A stretch of DNA of 21,831 nt, taken from the NCBI GenBank assembly GCA_015654825.1, contig JAATGE010000008.1:1-21831 (forward strand), given 5' to 3'. The stretch's first letter is position 1. Each line of letters opens with the position of its first letter. The notes under the pieces were generated by a model, which saw only the letters and a program-made list of their open reading frames with translations, was not told the DNA's origin and ran no database searches. Both the position numbers and the translations under genes were made by a program. This document shows, one piece after another, positions 1-7,682 of this stretch. The stretch comes from Rhodospirillales bacterium (GTDB taxonomy: Bacteria > Pseudomonadota > Alphaproteobacteria > Acetobacterales > Acetobacteraceae).

Positions 1-197
1 CGGCAGGGTAAACCCCACCGGGAGCAAGACCGCGTAGGGACGGCGGGCCGGGCGTGAAAACGCCGCGACCAGGGGCATTCCCGCCTTGTCGTCCGGGTTG
101 GTCGCGCGAGGCGCGCGGTAACGCGCGTCCCAGAGGAATGGCTGCCCCTTGCCGCAAGGCAAGGACCGAACCCGGCTTACAGGCCGTCTGGATTTTT
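1..197 (+). ncRNA. rnpB: RNase P RNA, 3' part (cut by window start)
   Basis: This is the catalytic RNA of RNase P, which trims the 5' leader from pre-tRNAs. The 5' portion lies before the window. The opening bases match the conserved core of bacterial type A RNase P RNA (GGTAAACCCCACCGGGAGCA, then TAGGGACGG), corresponding to the GGTAAACTCCACCCGGAGCA block of the E. coli RNA. The 3' end carries the diagnostic AGAGGAATGGCTG (E. coli AGATGAATGACTG) and GAACCCGGCTTACAGGCC (E. coli GAACCCGGCTTATCGGTC). A T5 run at 193-197 follows the last stem strand, and I took it as the 3' end, so the end is approximate by a few bases. Placement directly upstream of mraZ is common in Alphaproteobacteria. Short open frames across this region are accidental. 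Confidence 0.93.
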
Positions 198-215
198 CCT
201 CAAGCCTCGGCCGGC

Positions 216-259
216 GATTTCACCCACCGACTTATCCACAGGGTTACGCGGGTGAAATC
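216..259. repeat. 10-bp inverted repeat centred on a DnaA box
   Basis: GATTTCACCC at 216-225 is the exact reverse complement of GGGTGAAATC at 250-259, leaving a 24-bp centre that contains the DnaA box at 232-240. It could be a dyad operator or a loose stem-loop. No known regulator is assigned. It lies between the rnpB 3' end and the mraZ promoter, so it is positioned to affect dcw transcription. Confidence 0.6.
232..240 (+). promoter_or_regulatory. Perfect DnaA box upstream of mraZ
   Basis: TTATCCACA matches the DnaA box consensus TTATNCACA at every position. DnaA is both replication initiator and transcription factor. The box sits about 130 bp upstream of the putative mraZ promoter and 35 bp after rnpB. 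A single box does not make an origin. A regulatory role is inferred from position, and a chance match remains possible. Confidence 0.5.
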
Positions 260-364
260 CACCGCCATCACATCGATTTGCCGCCCGCATCGCCCCCTTC
301 AGCCAAGCCACTGAAAACGCACAGTTTTGCTCGCAACATCCGACGTCATCCCATGCGAAACCTT

Positions 365-393
365 TTGACGCCCATACGTGCCCATGCTATCCC
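365..393 (+). promoter_or_regulatory. Candidate sigma-70 promoter of the dcw operon
   Basis: TTGACG at 365-370 is a near-consensus -35, preceded by TT as in alphaproteobacterial promoters. A TGCTATCCC stretch 14-17 bases downstream supplies a plausible, possibly extended, -10 (CTATCC at 387-392 or TATCCC at 388-393). Transcription would start near 400, giving a leader of about 90 bases before the mraZ ATG at 490. The overlap with the MraZ boxes supports the assignment. The -10 is weak. Confidence 0.5.
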
Positions 394-404
394 ATGTCAT
401 CCCA
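370..404 (-). promoter_or_regulatory. Four-box MraZ operator
   Basis: NCCCA occurs at 370-374, 380-384, 390-394 and 400-404, exactly 10 bases apart. On the minus strand this reads as four TGGGN boxes (TGGGA, TGGGA, TGGGC, TGGGC), each separated by 5 bases, which is the spacing described for MraZ binding sites upstream of mraZ in E. coli and other bacteria. The boxes overlap the candidate -35/-10, so bound MraZ would block RNA polymerase and autorepress the operon. Two further CCCA motifs, at 350-353 and 422-425, are one base out of register. Confidence 0.78.
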
Positions 405-489
405 GCCAGCGTATGGTTACCCCCATGCGGCAGCGCAACCGGCCGGGAGACGGTGCCGGCACGCAGAAAAGGGGTTGGGACACGGGCGG

Positions 490-984
490 ATGGGTCAGTT
501 CATGGGCACCCACCAGAGCAAGCTGGATGCGAGGGGCAGGGTTTCGATCCCCGCGCCGTTCCGCACCGTGCTCCGCTGCGGCGCCAGCGAGGGCCCGGTC
601 AGCATCATTCTGCGTCCGTCGCATATGCTTGCCTGTGTTGAAGGCTGGCCCGTGCCGGTTTTCGAATCCCTCGGCGAGCCGCTGCAAGCCATGCCGCTTT
701 TCAGCGCCGATCACGAAGACCTTTCCGCGGCGCTGTTTGCCGATGCGTACCCTGTCGAATCGGATCGGGAAGGCCGCATTGTCCTGCCCGAATGGCTGGC
801 GCGGCACGCCGGCATTTCGGATGCGGTAGTGTTCATGGGGCAGGGCAAGAGTTTTGGAATTTGGGAGCCCGCCGCCGCCGAAGCGCGCCGCGCCGAAGCC
901 CGCGCGCGTGCGCTGGCCCGCGGCCTGACGCTGCCGGGAGTTGTTTCGAACAGGATTGTCTCCCCCGGGGTCGTGGCGCCATGA
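490..984 (+). CDS. mraZ: Transcriptional regulator MraZ
   Basis: MraZ is a DNA-binding protein of the AbrB/SpoVT fold that forms rings and represses its own dcw promoter through TGGGN boxes. The 164-residue product has the two expected repeats: an N-terminal one with [19 protein letters not shown] (residues 7-25) and a second with [20 protein letters not shown], followed by the family-typical FGIW. The C-terminal tail is Ala/Arg rich. The ATG at 490 was chosen because MGQFMGTHQ matches the usual MraZ N-terminus. The upstream in-frame ATG at 394 lies inside the promoter and operator, and an ATG at 502 would clip the first strand. No strong ribosome binding site is visible; AAAAGGGG sits 13 or so bases upstream. 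The stop overlaps the rsmH start by ATGA. Confidence 0.93.
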   Translation: MGQFMGTHQSKLDARGRVSIPAPFRTVLRCGASEGPVSIILRPSHMLACVEGWPVPVFESLGEPLQAMPLFSADHEDLSAALFADAYPVESDREGRIVLPEWLARHAGISDAVVFMGQGKSFGIWEPAAAEARRAEARARALARGLTLPGVVSNRIVSPGVVAP

Positions 985-1943
985 GCCACTCCGGGCACAT
1001 TCCTGTGATGCTGACGGAAATGCTCGGCGCGCTGGCGCCGCGCGCCGGCGGTATTTACCTGGACGGAACGTTCGGCGGCGGTGGCTACAGCCAGGCGATC
1101 CTGGACGCCGCGCGCTGCACCGTCTGGGCGATCGACCGCGATCCCGCCTCGGTCGCCCGCGGCGCCGCGCTGGCCGCGCGCTATCCCGGCTGCCTGCATC
1201 TGATCGAGGGCAATTTCGGCGACATGCTGCAATTGCTGGCGGCGCACGGCATTGCCGCGCTCGACGGCGTGGTGCTCGATCTCGGCGTCTCCAGCTTCCA
1301 GATCGACGAACCGGCGCGCGGCTTTTCGTTCCGCGCCGACGGTCCGCTCGACATGCGCATGGGCGGTGCGGGCCCCACCGCCGCGGACCTGGTCATGCAC
1401 CTGCCCGAGGCCGAACTGGCCGATACGCTCTACGAACTCGGTGAGGAACGGCATTCCCGCCGGATCGCGCGCGCGATCGTCGCCACCCGCGCGCAGGCGC
1501 CGATCGAAACCACCGCCCAGCTTGCCGCCATCATCCGCGGCGTGGTGCCGAAATCGCGCGACGGCATCGATCCCGCGACGCGCAGTTTCCAGGCGCTGCG
1601 CATCCGCGTGAACGATGAGCTCGGCGAAATCACCCGCGCGCTCGCGGCCGCCAGCGCGCTGCTGGCACCGGGCGGACGTTTGGTCGTGGTATCGTTCCAC
1701 TCGCTCGAAGACCGCATCGTGAAGCGTTTCTTCGCGCACGAAGCGGGCCGCGCCCCGTCCCCCTCGCGGCACGATCCGCGTGGCCTGTCGCCGCGTGAGG
1801 CGGCGCGCTTCGAATTGCTGTTCGCCAAGGCGCTGCGCCCGGGGGCCTCCGAACTGGCCCGTAATCCGCGCGCCCGCAGTGCCCGCCTGCGCGCGCTGCA
1901 GCGCTCCCCATTGCCATCTCATGATCAGGAGGTGTTGGCATGA
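981..1943 (+). CDS. rsmH: 16S rRNA (cytosine-1402-N4)-methyltransferase RsmH
   Basis: RsmH (older name MraW) N4-methylates C1402 of 16S rRNA in the decoding centre using S-adenosylmethionine. The 320-residue product begins [11 protein letters not shown], matching the conserved HxPVML start. The SAM-binding loop [12 protein letters not shown] is followed by the acidic AIDRDP motif, then [11 protein letters not shown] and [19 protein letters not shown], and the [14 protein letters not shown] signature near the C-terminus. The ARSARLRAL tail is also typical. The start ATG overlaps the mraZ stop by 4 bases and its own stop overlaps ftsL by 4 bases, so it lies inside the coupled operon. A longer in-frame reading from 792 is excluded because it would overlap mraZ heavily and adds nothing conserved. 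Confidence 0.97.
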   Translation: MSHSGHIPVMLTEMLGALAPRAGGIYLDGTFGGGGYSQAILDAARCTVWAIDRDPASVARGAALAARYPGCLHLIEGNFGDMLQLLAAHGIAALDGVVLDLGVSSFQIDEPARGFSFRADGPLDMRMGGAGPTAADLVMHLPEAELADTLYELGEERHSRRIARAIVATRAQAPIETTAQLAAIIRGVVPKSRDGIDPATRSFQALRIRVNDELGEITRALAAASALLAPGGRLVVVSFHSLEDRIVKRFFAHEAGRAPSPSRHDPRGLSPREAARFELLFAKALRPGASELARNPRARSARLRALQRSPLPSHDQEVLA

Positions 1944-2656
1944 TCCGCCCCTTCACGTGCCTCTGCCTGCTCGCCGCGTTTGGTTCGGGCATGTATCTTT
2001 ATGCCGAAAAGCACCGCGCCGAGCTGCTCGACCGGAAAATTGCCCGCGTCATGCATGAAACGGAGGCGGCACGGCAGCGCGCCGGGCTGCTGCGCGCCGA
2101 TTGGGCGCTGCTGAACGACCCCACCCGCCTGCAGGACATGGCGGACAAATACCTCGCGCTGAAACCAATGGCGCCCGGACAGTTCGTGCAACTCGCGGAC
2201 CTGGCAAACCATTTGCCGGCGCCCGTGGTAACGCCACCCGGCGGCACCACGGACGACGACGCATCGGCGCCGGAAGCCGCGGCCCCCGCCGCGCCGGAGA
2301 CCGTGGCCGCGGTGCCCCCGCCACCGCCACCGCCGGTCGCCGTGGTGAAGCAGGCCGCGAAACCCGCGCCCTCGCACGCCACCGCGAAACTGGTGGCCCG
2401 CAACAGCCCGAAAAAACCGCCGCATCCCGTGACGGTCGCGGAGCGCGAGCCGCCGCTGCATGTCGGTCCCATGGCGCCAAGTGGTCCGCTGCCGCTCGCC
2501 AGTCCGCAGCCGCTAGGCGCGCGCGTGATGTCCGCCATGGCGCGGCCCGGCCACCTGCAGGCACGCCCCGCGGTTATTACCGCGGTACCGAGCGCGCTCG
2601 GCGCGGCGTATGGGCGTCCGACACTGCCGCCGCCCGTGCCGCTGGGGCCGCAATGA
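1940..2656 (+). CDS. ftsL: Cell division protein FtsL, with long Pro/Ala-rich extension
   Basis: FtsL is a bitopic divisome protein that, with FtsB and FtsQ, links to and activates FtsW/FtsI. Residues 4-22 form one hydrophobic segment directly after a short MIRP cytoplasmic start. Residues 23-60 are charged and heptad-like, consistent with the periplasmic coiled coil, followed by the family motif [15 protein letters not shown] (54-68). The product is 238 residues against about 120 in E. coli. The excess is a C-terminal region from about residue 92 rich in Pro, Ala and Lys, including a run of seven prolines near 126-132. Identity rests on position between rsmH and ftsI plus the motif. The start overlaps the rsmH stop by 4 bases. 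The stop is followed by a 226-bp non-coding gap. Confidence 0.86.
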   Translation: MIRPFTCLCLLAAFGSGMYLYAEKHRAELLDRKIARVMHETEAARQRAGLLRADWALLNDPTRLQDMADKYLALKPMAPGQFVQLADLANHLPAPVVTPPGGTTDDDASAPEAAAPAAPETVAAVPPPPPPPVAVVKQAAKPAPSHATAKLVARNSPKKPPHPVTVAEREPPLHVGPMAPSGPLPLASPQPLGARVMSAMARPGHLQARPAVITAVPSALGAAYGRPTLPPPVPLGPQ

Positions 2657-2674
2657 CGGCGCAGGGGTCAAGGA

Positions 2675-2726
2675 AGGCCAGGGGCTCTGCCCCTGGACCC
2701 CGCTGGGGCCTGAGGCCCCAGACCCC
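2675..2726 (+). repeat. Palindromic repeat, copy 1 (two hairpins)
   Basis: The unit starts AGGCCAGGGGCTCTGCCCC and comprises two tandem hairpins: CCAGGGGCTCTGCCCCTGG (2679-2697), then CTGGGGCCTGAGGCCCCAG (2703-2721), ending GACCCC. It begins 18 bases after the ftsL stop. Copy 2 is its reverse complement with three single-base length differences in G/C runs. I associate this kind of GC-rich repeat with Acetobacteraceae intergenic regions. It could act like REP/BIME elements, ending or stabilising transcripts. Confidence 0.85.
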
Positions 2727-2727
2727 C

Positions 2728-2815
2728 AATAGCGCTGCGCGGCTTTTCATCGTCTCCCCGGCGAAGCCAGTGTGTCACGTCGGTTTATTGGCTTCGTCGT
2801 TCCCCCCAATTGAAC
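2728..2815. other. Spacer between inverted repeat copies, ftsL-ftsI gap
   Basis: These 88 bases between the two repeat copies hold no credible gene. Short C runs ending in CAAT occur at both sides (2723-2730 and 2801-2809). I see no clear -35/-10 pair for a separate ftsI promoter. Confidence 0.5.
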
Positions 2816-2864
2816 GGGGTCTGGGGCCTAAGGCCCCAGCGGGTCCAGGGCAGAGCCCTGGCCT
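2816..2864 (-). repeat. Palindromic repeat, copy 2 (inverted)
   Basis: This reads as the reverse complement of copy 1: minus-strand AGGCCAGGGCTCTGCCCTGG, then CTGGGGCCTTAGGCCCCAG, ending GACCCC. The pair forms an inverted repeat of about 50 bp per arm, so an ftsL-ftsI transcript could fold into one long hairpin or four small ones. It ends 18 bases before the ftsI ATG at 2883, so it could also mask ftsI translation initiation. Confidence 0.85.
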
Positions 2865-2882
2865 ACCTCTTTGCCTTATCTT

Positions 2883-4874
2883 ATGACCGAACCCCCGCCC
2901 CCCGACGCCCCGCCGCCCTCCGTGCGCCGCCGCACGGAGGCCGCCCGTCTGCGCGGCTCGCCCGACAGCGGCGCCATGCCGCGCATGGAAACGGTGCGCA
3001 TCACGGCCCCCGACCTGGTGCGCCGTGCCGCGCTGGAGCGCACGCGCCAGCGCCTGGTGTTCGCCGCCGGCGGATTTTCGCTGCTGTTCGGCGCGGTAGC
3101 CGCGAAACTCACGTTCGCCACCATCCTGTTCCCGATGGCGACCTCGCCGGCGGCGTCGCGCTCCGTCATCCCGCCCGAACCCGTGGCGGAGGCGCCCGAT
3201 GCGCCGCCGACGATCGCTGACGTCAAGAAGGTGCGCGCGACGATCCTCGATCGCAACGGCCAGATACTGGCGATTTCGCTGCCCACCGCTGCCTTGTTCG
3301 CCAACCCGAAGGAAATGATCGATCCCGCGGATGTGGCGCGCAAGCTGAAGCAGGTGCTGCCCAGGCTGGATGAAAAGCAGGCGGCGGCCCGCCTCGCCGC
3401 AGCCAAGGAATTTGTTTATCTCGAGCGCCAGATTACCCCCGCCGAGGAGATCGCGATCAACGGCCTGGGCATTCCCGGCGTGTATTTCCAGTCCGGCGAG
3501 AAGCGCCGCTATCCGCTCGGCCGCGTGGCCGCCCAGGTGCTGGGCGGCGTCGATGTGGACAGCCACGGCGTCGCCGGCGTGGAGCGCGCGTTCGATCAGC
3601 GGCTGCAGAACAGCGGAGAGCCGTTGCGCCTCTCCATCGATGTGCGTGTGCAGGCGGTAATGCGCGACGAACTGGAAAAATCCAAAGAGGAATTCCAGGC
3701 CATCGGCGCCTGCGGCATTGTCATGGATGTGCGGACCGGCGAAGTGATTGCCATGGTCAGCCTGCCGGACTATGACGCCAACCTGTTCGGCGAGACACCG
3801 CCGGACGACCGGTTCAATCGTGCCGTTACCGGTATGTTCGAGCCGGGCAGCACCTTCAAGTTGCAGACCGCGGCGCTGGCGTTGGATTTCGGTACCGCCC
3901 ACATCTGGGATCAGTTCGACGCCGCACACAATATCCGCATCGGCCGCTTCACGATTACCGACTACAAGGGCAAGCACCGGATGCTGTATTTGCCGGAGGT
4001 GCTGGCCTATTCGTCCAACCTGGGCGCCGCACATGTCGCGCTCGGCGTCGGCGCGCAGCGCCAGCGGCTGTGGCTCGGCGCCATGGGCATGTTCACCAAG
4101 GTCGGCATCGAATTGCCGGAAGCGGGCCGCCCGCTGGCGCCGCCCGCCAGCAACTGGAAGGAAGCCGCGACGATGACCGTGGGTTTCGGCCACGGCATCG
4201 CTGTATCGCCGCTGCACGTCGTGCGCGGCACTGCGGCCCTGGCCAATGGCGGCATCGTGCTGACACCGACCATTTTGGCACGCGATCAAACCGACGCGCC
4301 GCCGCAGGGCAGGCGGATCATGAACCCCTCCACATCGGACACCGTTCGTAAGATGATGCGCCTGGTGGTCACCGACGGCTATGGCAAGCCCGCCGACATC
4401 GAGGGTTATTTCGTTGGCGGCAAGACCGGCACTGCCGAGAAGGTCGGTGCGCACGGCTACAAGAAGCACGCCAACGTCAGCGCCTTCATGAGCGTGTTCC
4501 CGATGAACGCACCGCGCTACGCGGTCTATTTCATGCTCGACGAACCGGTCGGCAACAAGGAAACCGGCGGTTACGCGACGGCCGGCGCGGTCAGCGCGCC
4601 CGGCGCGGGCCGCGTGATCGCACGCATCGCGCCGATGCTCGGCCTGTTTCCGCAAATCCAGGGCGAGGCGGAAACCCAGGCCAGCCTCGCAATACCGATG
4701 CAGCCGGCGCACGGCAGCGGCGAACCCACCGGCACCGGCTCGCCGCTGGAGCCGCCGGCCGCGCCCGCCGTGGATACCGTTTCGGTACCGGCGATACCGC
4801 AAAAGCGCGACCTGCTGGCCCTGCGCCACGAGGCGGCCTACCATCCGCCGACGACGCTGCATGTTACTCGCTGA
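2883..4874 (+). CDS. ftsI: Peptidoglycan D,D-transpeptidase FtsI (PBP3)
   Basis: FtsI is the septum-specific class B penicillin-binding protein that cross-links new peptidoglycan and works with FtsW. The 663-residue product has a Pro/Arg-rich cytoplasmic N-terminus, one membrane segment (about 58-83) and a pedestal domain starting with RATILDRNGQ and containing RRYPLGRVAAQVLG. The transpeptidase domain has all three active-site motifs: STFK with catalytic Ser323 and Lys326 (in FEPGSTFK), SSN at 377-379, and KTGT from Lys514. The C-terminus has a Pro-rich tail. I chose ATG 2883. An in-frame TTG at 2871 would add four residues, and no convincing Shine-Dalgarno sequence decides between them because the repeat lies just upstream. 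The 3' end overlaps murE by 14 bases. Confidence 0.96.
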   Translation: MTEPPPPDAPPPSVRRRTEAARLRGSPDSGAMPRMETVRITAPDLVRRAALERTRQRLVFAAGGFSLLFGAVAAKLTFATILFPMATSPAASRSVIPPEPVAEAPDAPPTIADVKKVRATILDRNGQILAISLPTAALFANPKEMIDPADVARKLKQVLPRLDEKQAAARLAAAKEFVYLERQITPAEEIAINGLGIPGVYFQSGEKRRYPLGRVAAQVLGGVDVDSHGVAGVERAFDQRLQNSGEPLRLSIDVRVQAVMRDELEKSKEEFQAIGACGIVMDVRTGEVIAMVSLPDYDANLFGETPPDDRFNRAVTGMFEPGSTFKLQTAALALDFGTAHIWDQFDAAHNIRIGRFTITDYKGKHRMLYLPEVLAYSSNLGAAHVALGVGAQRQRLWLGAMGMFTKVGIELPEAGRPLAPPASNWKEAATMTVGFGHGIAVSPLHVVRGTAALANGGIVLTPTILARDQTDAPPQGRRIMNPSTSDTVRKMMRLVVTDGYGKPADIEGYFVGGKTGTAEKVGAHGYKKHANVSAFMSVFPMNAPRYAVYFMLDEPVGNKETGGYATAGAVSAPGAGRVIARIAPMLGLFPQIQGEAETQASLAIPMQPAHGSGEPTGTGSPLEPPAAPAVDTVSVPAIPQKRDLLALRHEAAYHPPTTLHVTR

Positions 4875-6315
4875 CATGCTCGCGAACGCCGGCATTTTTG
4901 GATACGCCGCGTCCCCGGTTCCGATTACCGGGTTGACGGCGGATAGCCGGAAGGTCGCGCCCGGCTTCCTGTTCGCGGCGCTTCCAGGCAGCCATGCCGA
5001 CGGCCGGAAATTCATTGCCGATGCGGTGGCATCCGGTGCCGCGGCGGTGCTGGCGCCGTTCGGTACCGCCTGGCCGCCCGGTGTGCCGCCGCGGCCACTG
5101 ATCGAACACGCCGAACCGCGCCGGGCGCTTGCCTTGCTGGCGGCTTCGCATGCAGGTCCGCAACCCGACTCGATTATTGCTGTCACCGGAACGAACGGCA
5201 AGACCAGCACGGTCGATTTCATTCGCCAGCTATTCGCCCTGGCAGGCCGCAAGGCCGCCAGCCTCGGCACGCTCGGCGTTATCGCGCCCGGCCACGACGG
5301 CGGCACCGGGCTTACCACGCCGGACCCGGTGGCGCTGGCCGAAACGCTGGCGCAATTGGCGCGCGCGGGCGTGCGCCATGCGGCCCTCGAAGCTTCCAGC
5401 CACGGCCTCGATCAATTCAGGCTGGACGGCGTGCGCCTGGCCGCCGCGGGTTTCTCCAACATCACGCGCGACCACCTGGATTATCACGGCACGTTTGCCG
5501 CGTACCGCGCCGCCAAGCTGCGCCTGTTTGCCGAATTGCTGCCGGCCCACGCGCACGCGGTGGTGAATGCGGACATGGACGCGGCCACATTCGATGCGCT
5601 GCGTGCGGTCGCGACCACGCGCCGGCTCGATCTGCGCAGCGTCGGCGAAGCGGGCAATTGGGCAAGATTGCTGAGCACGACGCCGCTGCCGCACGGCCAG
5701 GTGATCGCCGTTGCGACCGGCGGAAGCGAACACCGTATCGAGCTGGCGTTGCCGGGAAGGTTCCAGGCCGACAACGTTCTGCTGGCCGTGGCATTGGCCG
5801 AGGCCACCGGCCTTTGCGCCGCGTGGGACCTGGCGCCGCATCTGCGCGGTGTGCGCGGCCGCATGGAATTCGCGGCACGCCTGCCGAACGGCGCCGGCGC
5901 CTACGTGGATTACGCTCACACGCCCGACGCGCTCGAACGGTTGCTGCTGGCGTTGCGTCCGCACACGCAACATCGCCTGGTCTGCGTGTTCGGTGCCGGT
6001 GGCGACCGCGATGCCGGCAAGCGTCCGCTGATGGGTGCCGTGGCGGCGCGCCTCGCCGATCTGGCGATTGTTACGGACGACAATCCGCGTACCGAGGCCG
6101 CCGCGTCGATCCGCGCGCAGATCATGCAGGGTTGCGCGGGCGGCCGCGAAATCGGCGACCGCGCGCAGGCTATCGCGGCCGCGCTGAACGAACTCGGGCC
6201 CGGCGACGTGCTCGTGGTCGCCGGCAAGGGCCATGAACAGGGCCAGATCATCGGCCGCGATGTGCTGCCGTTCGACGATGCCACCGTCATTCGCGCCCTG
6301 GTCGGCCACGCATGA
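4861..6315 (+). CDS. murE: UDP-MurNAc-tripeptide synthetase MurE (meso-DAP adding)
   Basis: MurE is the cytoplasmic ATP-dependent ligase that adds the third stem residue to UDP-MurNAc-L-Ala-D-Glu. The 484-residue product shows the Mur ligase fold: N-terminal UDP-binding part with TADSRKVAPGFLFAALPG, P-loop GTNGKTS at 110-116, TTPDP and SSHGLDQ substrate motifs, DHLDYHGTFAAYRAAK whose Lys is the usual carbamylated residue, then DYAHTPDALE and FGAGGDRDAGKRPLMG. The DNPR motif (TDDNPRTE) is the known signature of meso-diaminopimelate selection rather than lysine. GKGHEQGQ closes the C-terminal domain. The ATG lies inside the ftsI 3' end, 14 bases of overlap. The stop overlaps murF by 4 bases. 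Length is normal for the family. Confidence 0.97.
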   Translation: MLLADMLANAGIFGYAASPVPITGLTADSRKVAPGFLFAALPGSHADGRKFIADAVASGAAAVLAPFGTAWPPGVPPRPLIEHAEPRRALALLAASHAGPQPDSIIAVTGTNGKTSTVDFIRQLFALAGRKAASLGTLGVIAPGHDGGTGLTTPDPVALAETLAQLARAGVRHAALEASSHGLDQFRLDGVRLAAAGFSNITRDHLDYHGTFAAYRAAKLRLFAELLPAHAHAVVNADMDAATFDALRAVATTRRLDLRSVGEAGNWARLLSTTPLPHGQVIAVATGGSEHRIELALPGRFQADNVLLAVALAEATGLCAAWDLAPHLRGVRGRMEFAARLPNGAGAYVDYAHTPDALERLLLALRPHTQHRLVCVFGAGGDRDAGKRPLMGAVAARLADLAIVTDDNPRTEAAASIRAQIMQGCAGGREIGDRAQAIAAALNELGPGDVLVVAGKGHEQGQIIGRDVLPFDDATVIRALVGHA

Positions 6316-7682
6316 GCGCGCTGTTCACCGCGGACGAATTGGCCCACGCCACCGGCGGCGCGATGACGCGCCCGTTCCACGCCACGGGCGTGTCGATCGA
6401 TACGCGCACCATCGAGCCCGGCGACCTGTTCGTGGCGCTGCACACGAATACCGGCGACGGCCACGCGCATGTTGCCGAAGCGCTGCGCCGCGGCGCCGCC
6501 GGCGCGCTGGTGCATCGCCAGGAGGGCGCGCCGGACGACGCGCCGCTGCTGGTGGTGCGTGATACACTGGCCGCCCTCACGTCGCTCGGCGCGCACGCGC
6601 GCGAACGTTTCGAGGGCGCGGTGGTTGCCGTCACCGGCAGCGTCGGCAAGACGACGACGAAAGAAATGCTGCGCACCATGCTCGCGGCCTGCGGCCCCAC
6701 CCATGCGGCGCACGCCAGCTACAACAACCATTGGGGCGTGCCGCTGACGCTCGCGCGCATGCCAGCCGACGCTGCCTACGCGGTCATCGAAATCGGCATG
6801 AACAATCCGGGCGAAGTCGCGCCGCTGGCCAAGCTCGCGGCGCCCGACGTGGCGGTGATCACCGCCGTGGAGGCGGCGCATATCGGCCATCTCGGCAGCC
6901 TCGATGCGATCGCCGACGAAAAGGCCGCCATCATGCAGGGGCTTTTGCAAGGCGGCACCGCAGTGCTGCCGTCGGCCAACCCACGCTTTGCACGCCTCGC
7001 CGGCCACTTGCCGACCGGCACACACATTTCGCCGTTCGGTCCCGAAAACATCCTGGCCCTGAGCGAGGACGCAGACGGCAGCGACGTGCAGGCGCTGATT
7101 GCGGGCATCGAAACAAAATTCCGGATCAACGCGCCTGGCCGCCACATGGTGTTCAATGCGCTGGCCGCATTGACCGCCGCGGCGGCCCTCGGCGCCGATC
7201 TGCCGACATGCGCCGCCGCGCTGGCGTCGTTCTCACCGGTGTCGGGCCGCGGTGCGCGCCGCCCGCTGCTCGACGGCGAGGCCGCCCTGCTCGATGAAAG
7301 CTACAACGCGTCGGGCGCCTCGGTGCGCGCGGCGCTCGCGGTGCTGAAGGTGCAGCCCGCGCGCCGCCGCCTGGCGGTGCTCGGCGACATGCTGGAACTC
7401 GGCGGCCACAGCCAATCTGAACATGCGGGCCTCGCGGAAGCGGTCAGCGAATCGGCGGACCTGCTGTACGCGTGTGGTCCCTGGACGAAGTTCTTGTTTG
7501 ATGCGATCCCCCCCGAAAAACGCGGCATCCACACTGCCGATAGCGCCGCGCTGGCCCCGCTGGTGCGCGAAGCGCTGCGCCCCGGTGACGTCGTGCTGGT
7601 AAAAGGCAGTTTTGGCAGCCGCATGCGCATCGTCGTCGATGCGCTGGAGAACGCTCATTCGTTCGCAAGGGCGGGTGCCTGA
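6312..7682 (+). CDS. murF: UDP-MurNAc-tripeptide:D-Ala-D-Ala ligase MurF
   Basis: MurF adds the D-Ala-D-Ala dipeptide made by Ddl, completing UDP-MurNAc-pentapeptide in the cytoplasm. The 456-residue product has an N-terminal domain with VSIDTRTIEPGDLFVAL, the P-loop GSVGKTTTK (109-117), NNHWGVPLTL, the characteristic EIGMNNPGEVAPL, an AHIGHLGSLDAIADEK stretch carrying the active-site Lys, and DESYNASGASVRAAL in the C-terminal domain. Those motifs separate it from MurE, MurD and MurC. The start overlaps the murE stop as ATGA, and the stop shares one base with the mraY start (TGATG), so translation is probably coupled on both sides. Confidence 0.97.
   Translation: MSALFTADELAHATGGAMTRPFHATGVSIDTRTIEPGDLFVALHTNTGDGHAHVAEALRRGAAGALVHRQEGAPDDAPLLVVRDTLAALTSLGAHARERFEGAVVAVTGSVGKTTTKEMLRTMLAACGPTHAAHASYNNHWGVPLTLARMPADAAYAVIEIGMNNPGEVAPLAKLAAPDVAVITAVEAAHIGHLGSLDAIADEKAAIMQGLLQGGTAVLPSANPRFARLAGHLPTGTHISPFGPENILALSEDADGSDVQALIAGIETKFRINAPGRHMVFNALAALTAAAALGADLPTCAAALASFSPVSGRGARRPLLDGEAALLDESYNASGASVRAALAVLKVQPARRRLAVLGDMLELGGHSQSEHAGLAEAVSESADLLYACGPWTKFLFDAIPPEKRGIHTADSAALAPLVREALRPGDVVLVKGSFGSRMRIVVDALENAHSFARAGA

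Noticed and set aside
394..489. A longer mraZ starting at ATG 394
   Set aside because: The added 32 residues are not MraZ-like, and the ATG falls within the operator and -10 region, upstream of the likely transcription start.
476..495. Forward TGGGN motifs (476 and 491) as extra MraZ boxes
   Set aside because: They are 15 bases apart and out of the 10-bp register, and they overlap the mraZ start codon. Such G-rich strings are common in this composition.
149..829. A 226-codon + strand frame spanning the rnpB end, operator and mraZ
   Set aside because: It overlaps the RNase P RNA and mraZ in another frame and has no recognisable domain.
2871..2882. TTG 2871 as the ftsI start
   Set aside because: It adds only four residues, begins just 7 bases after the repeat and uses a rarer start codon; ATG 2883 is the simpler choice.
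2775..5318. An 847-codon open frame on the minus strand opposite ftsI and murE
   Set aside because: Its translation is His/Arg/Gly-rich with no recognisable domain, and it lies antisense to two genes with full motif sets. Long antisense frames are expected from codon bias in GC-rich DNA.
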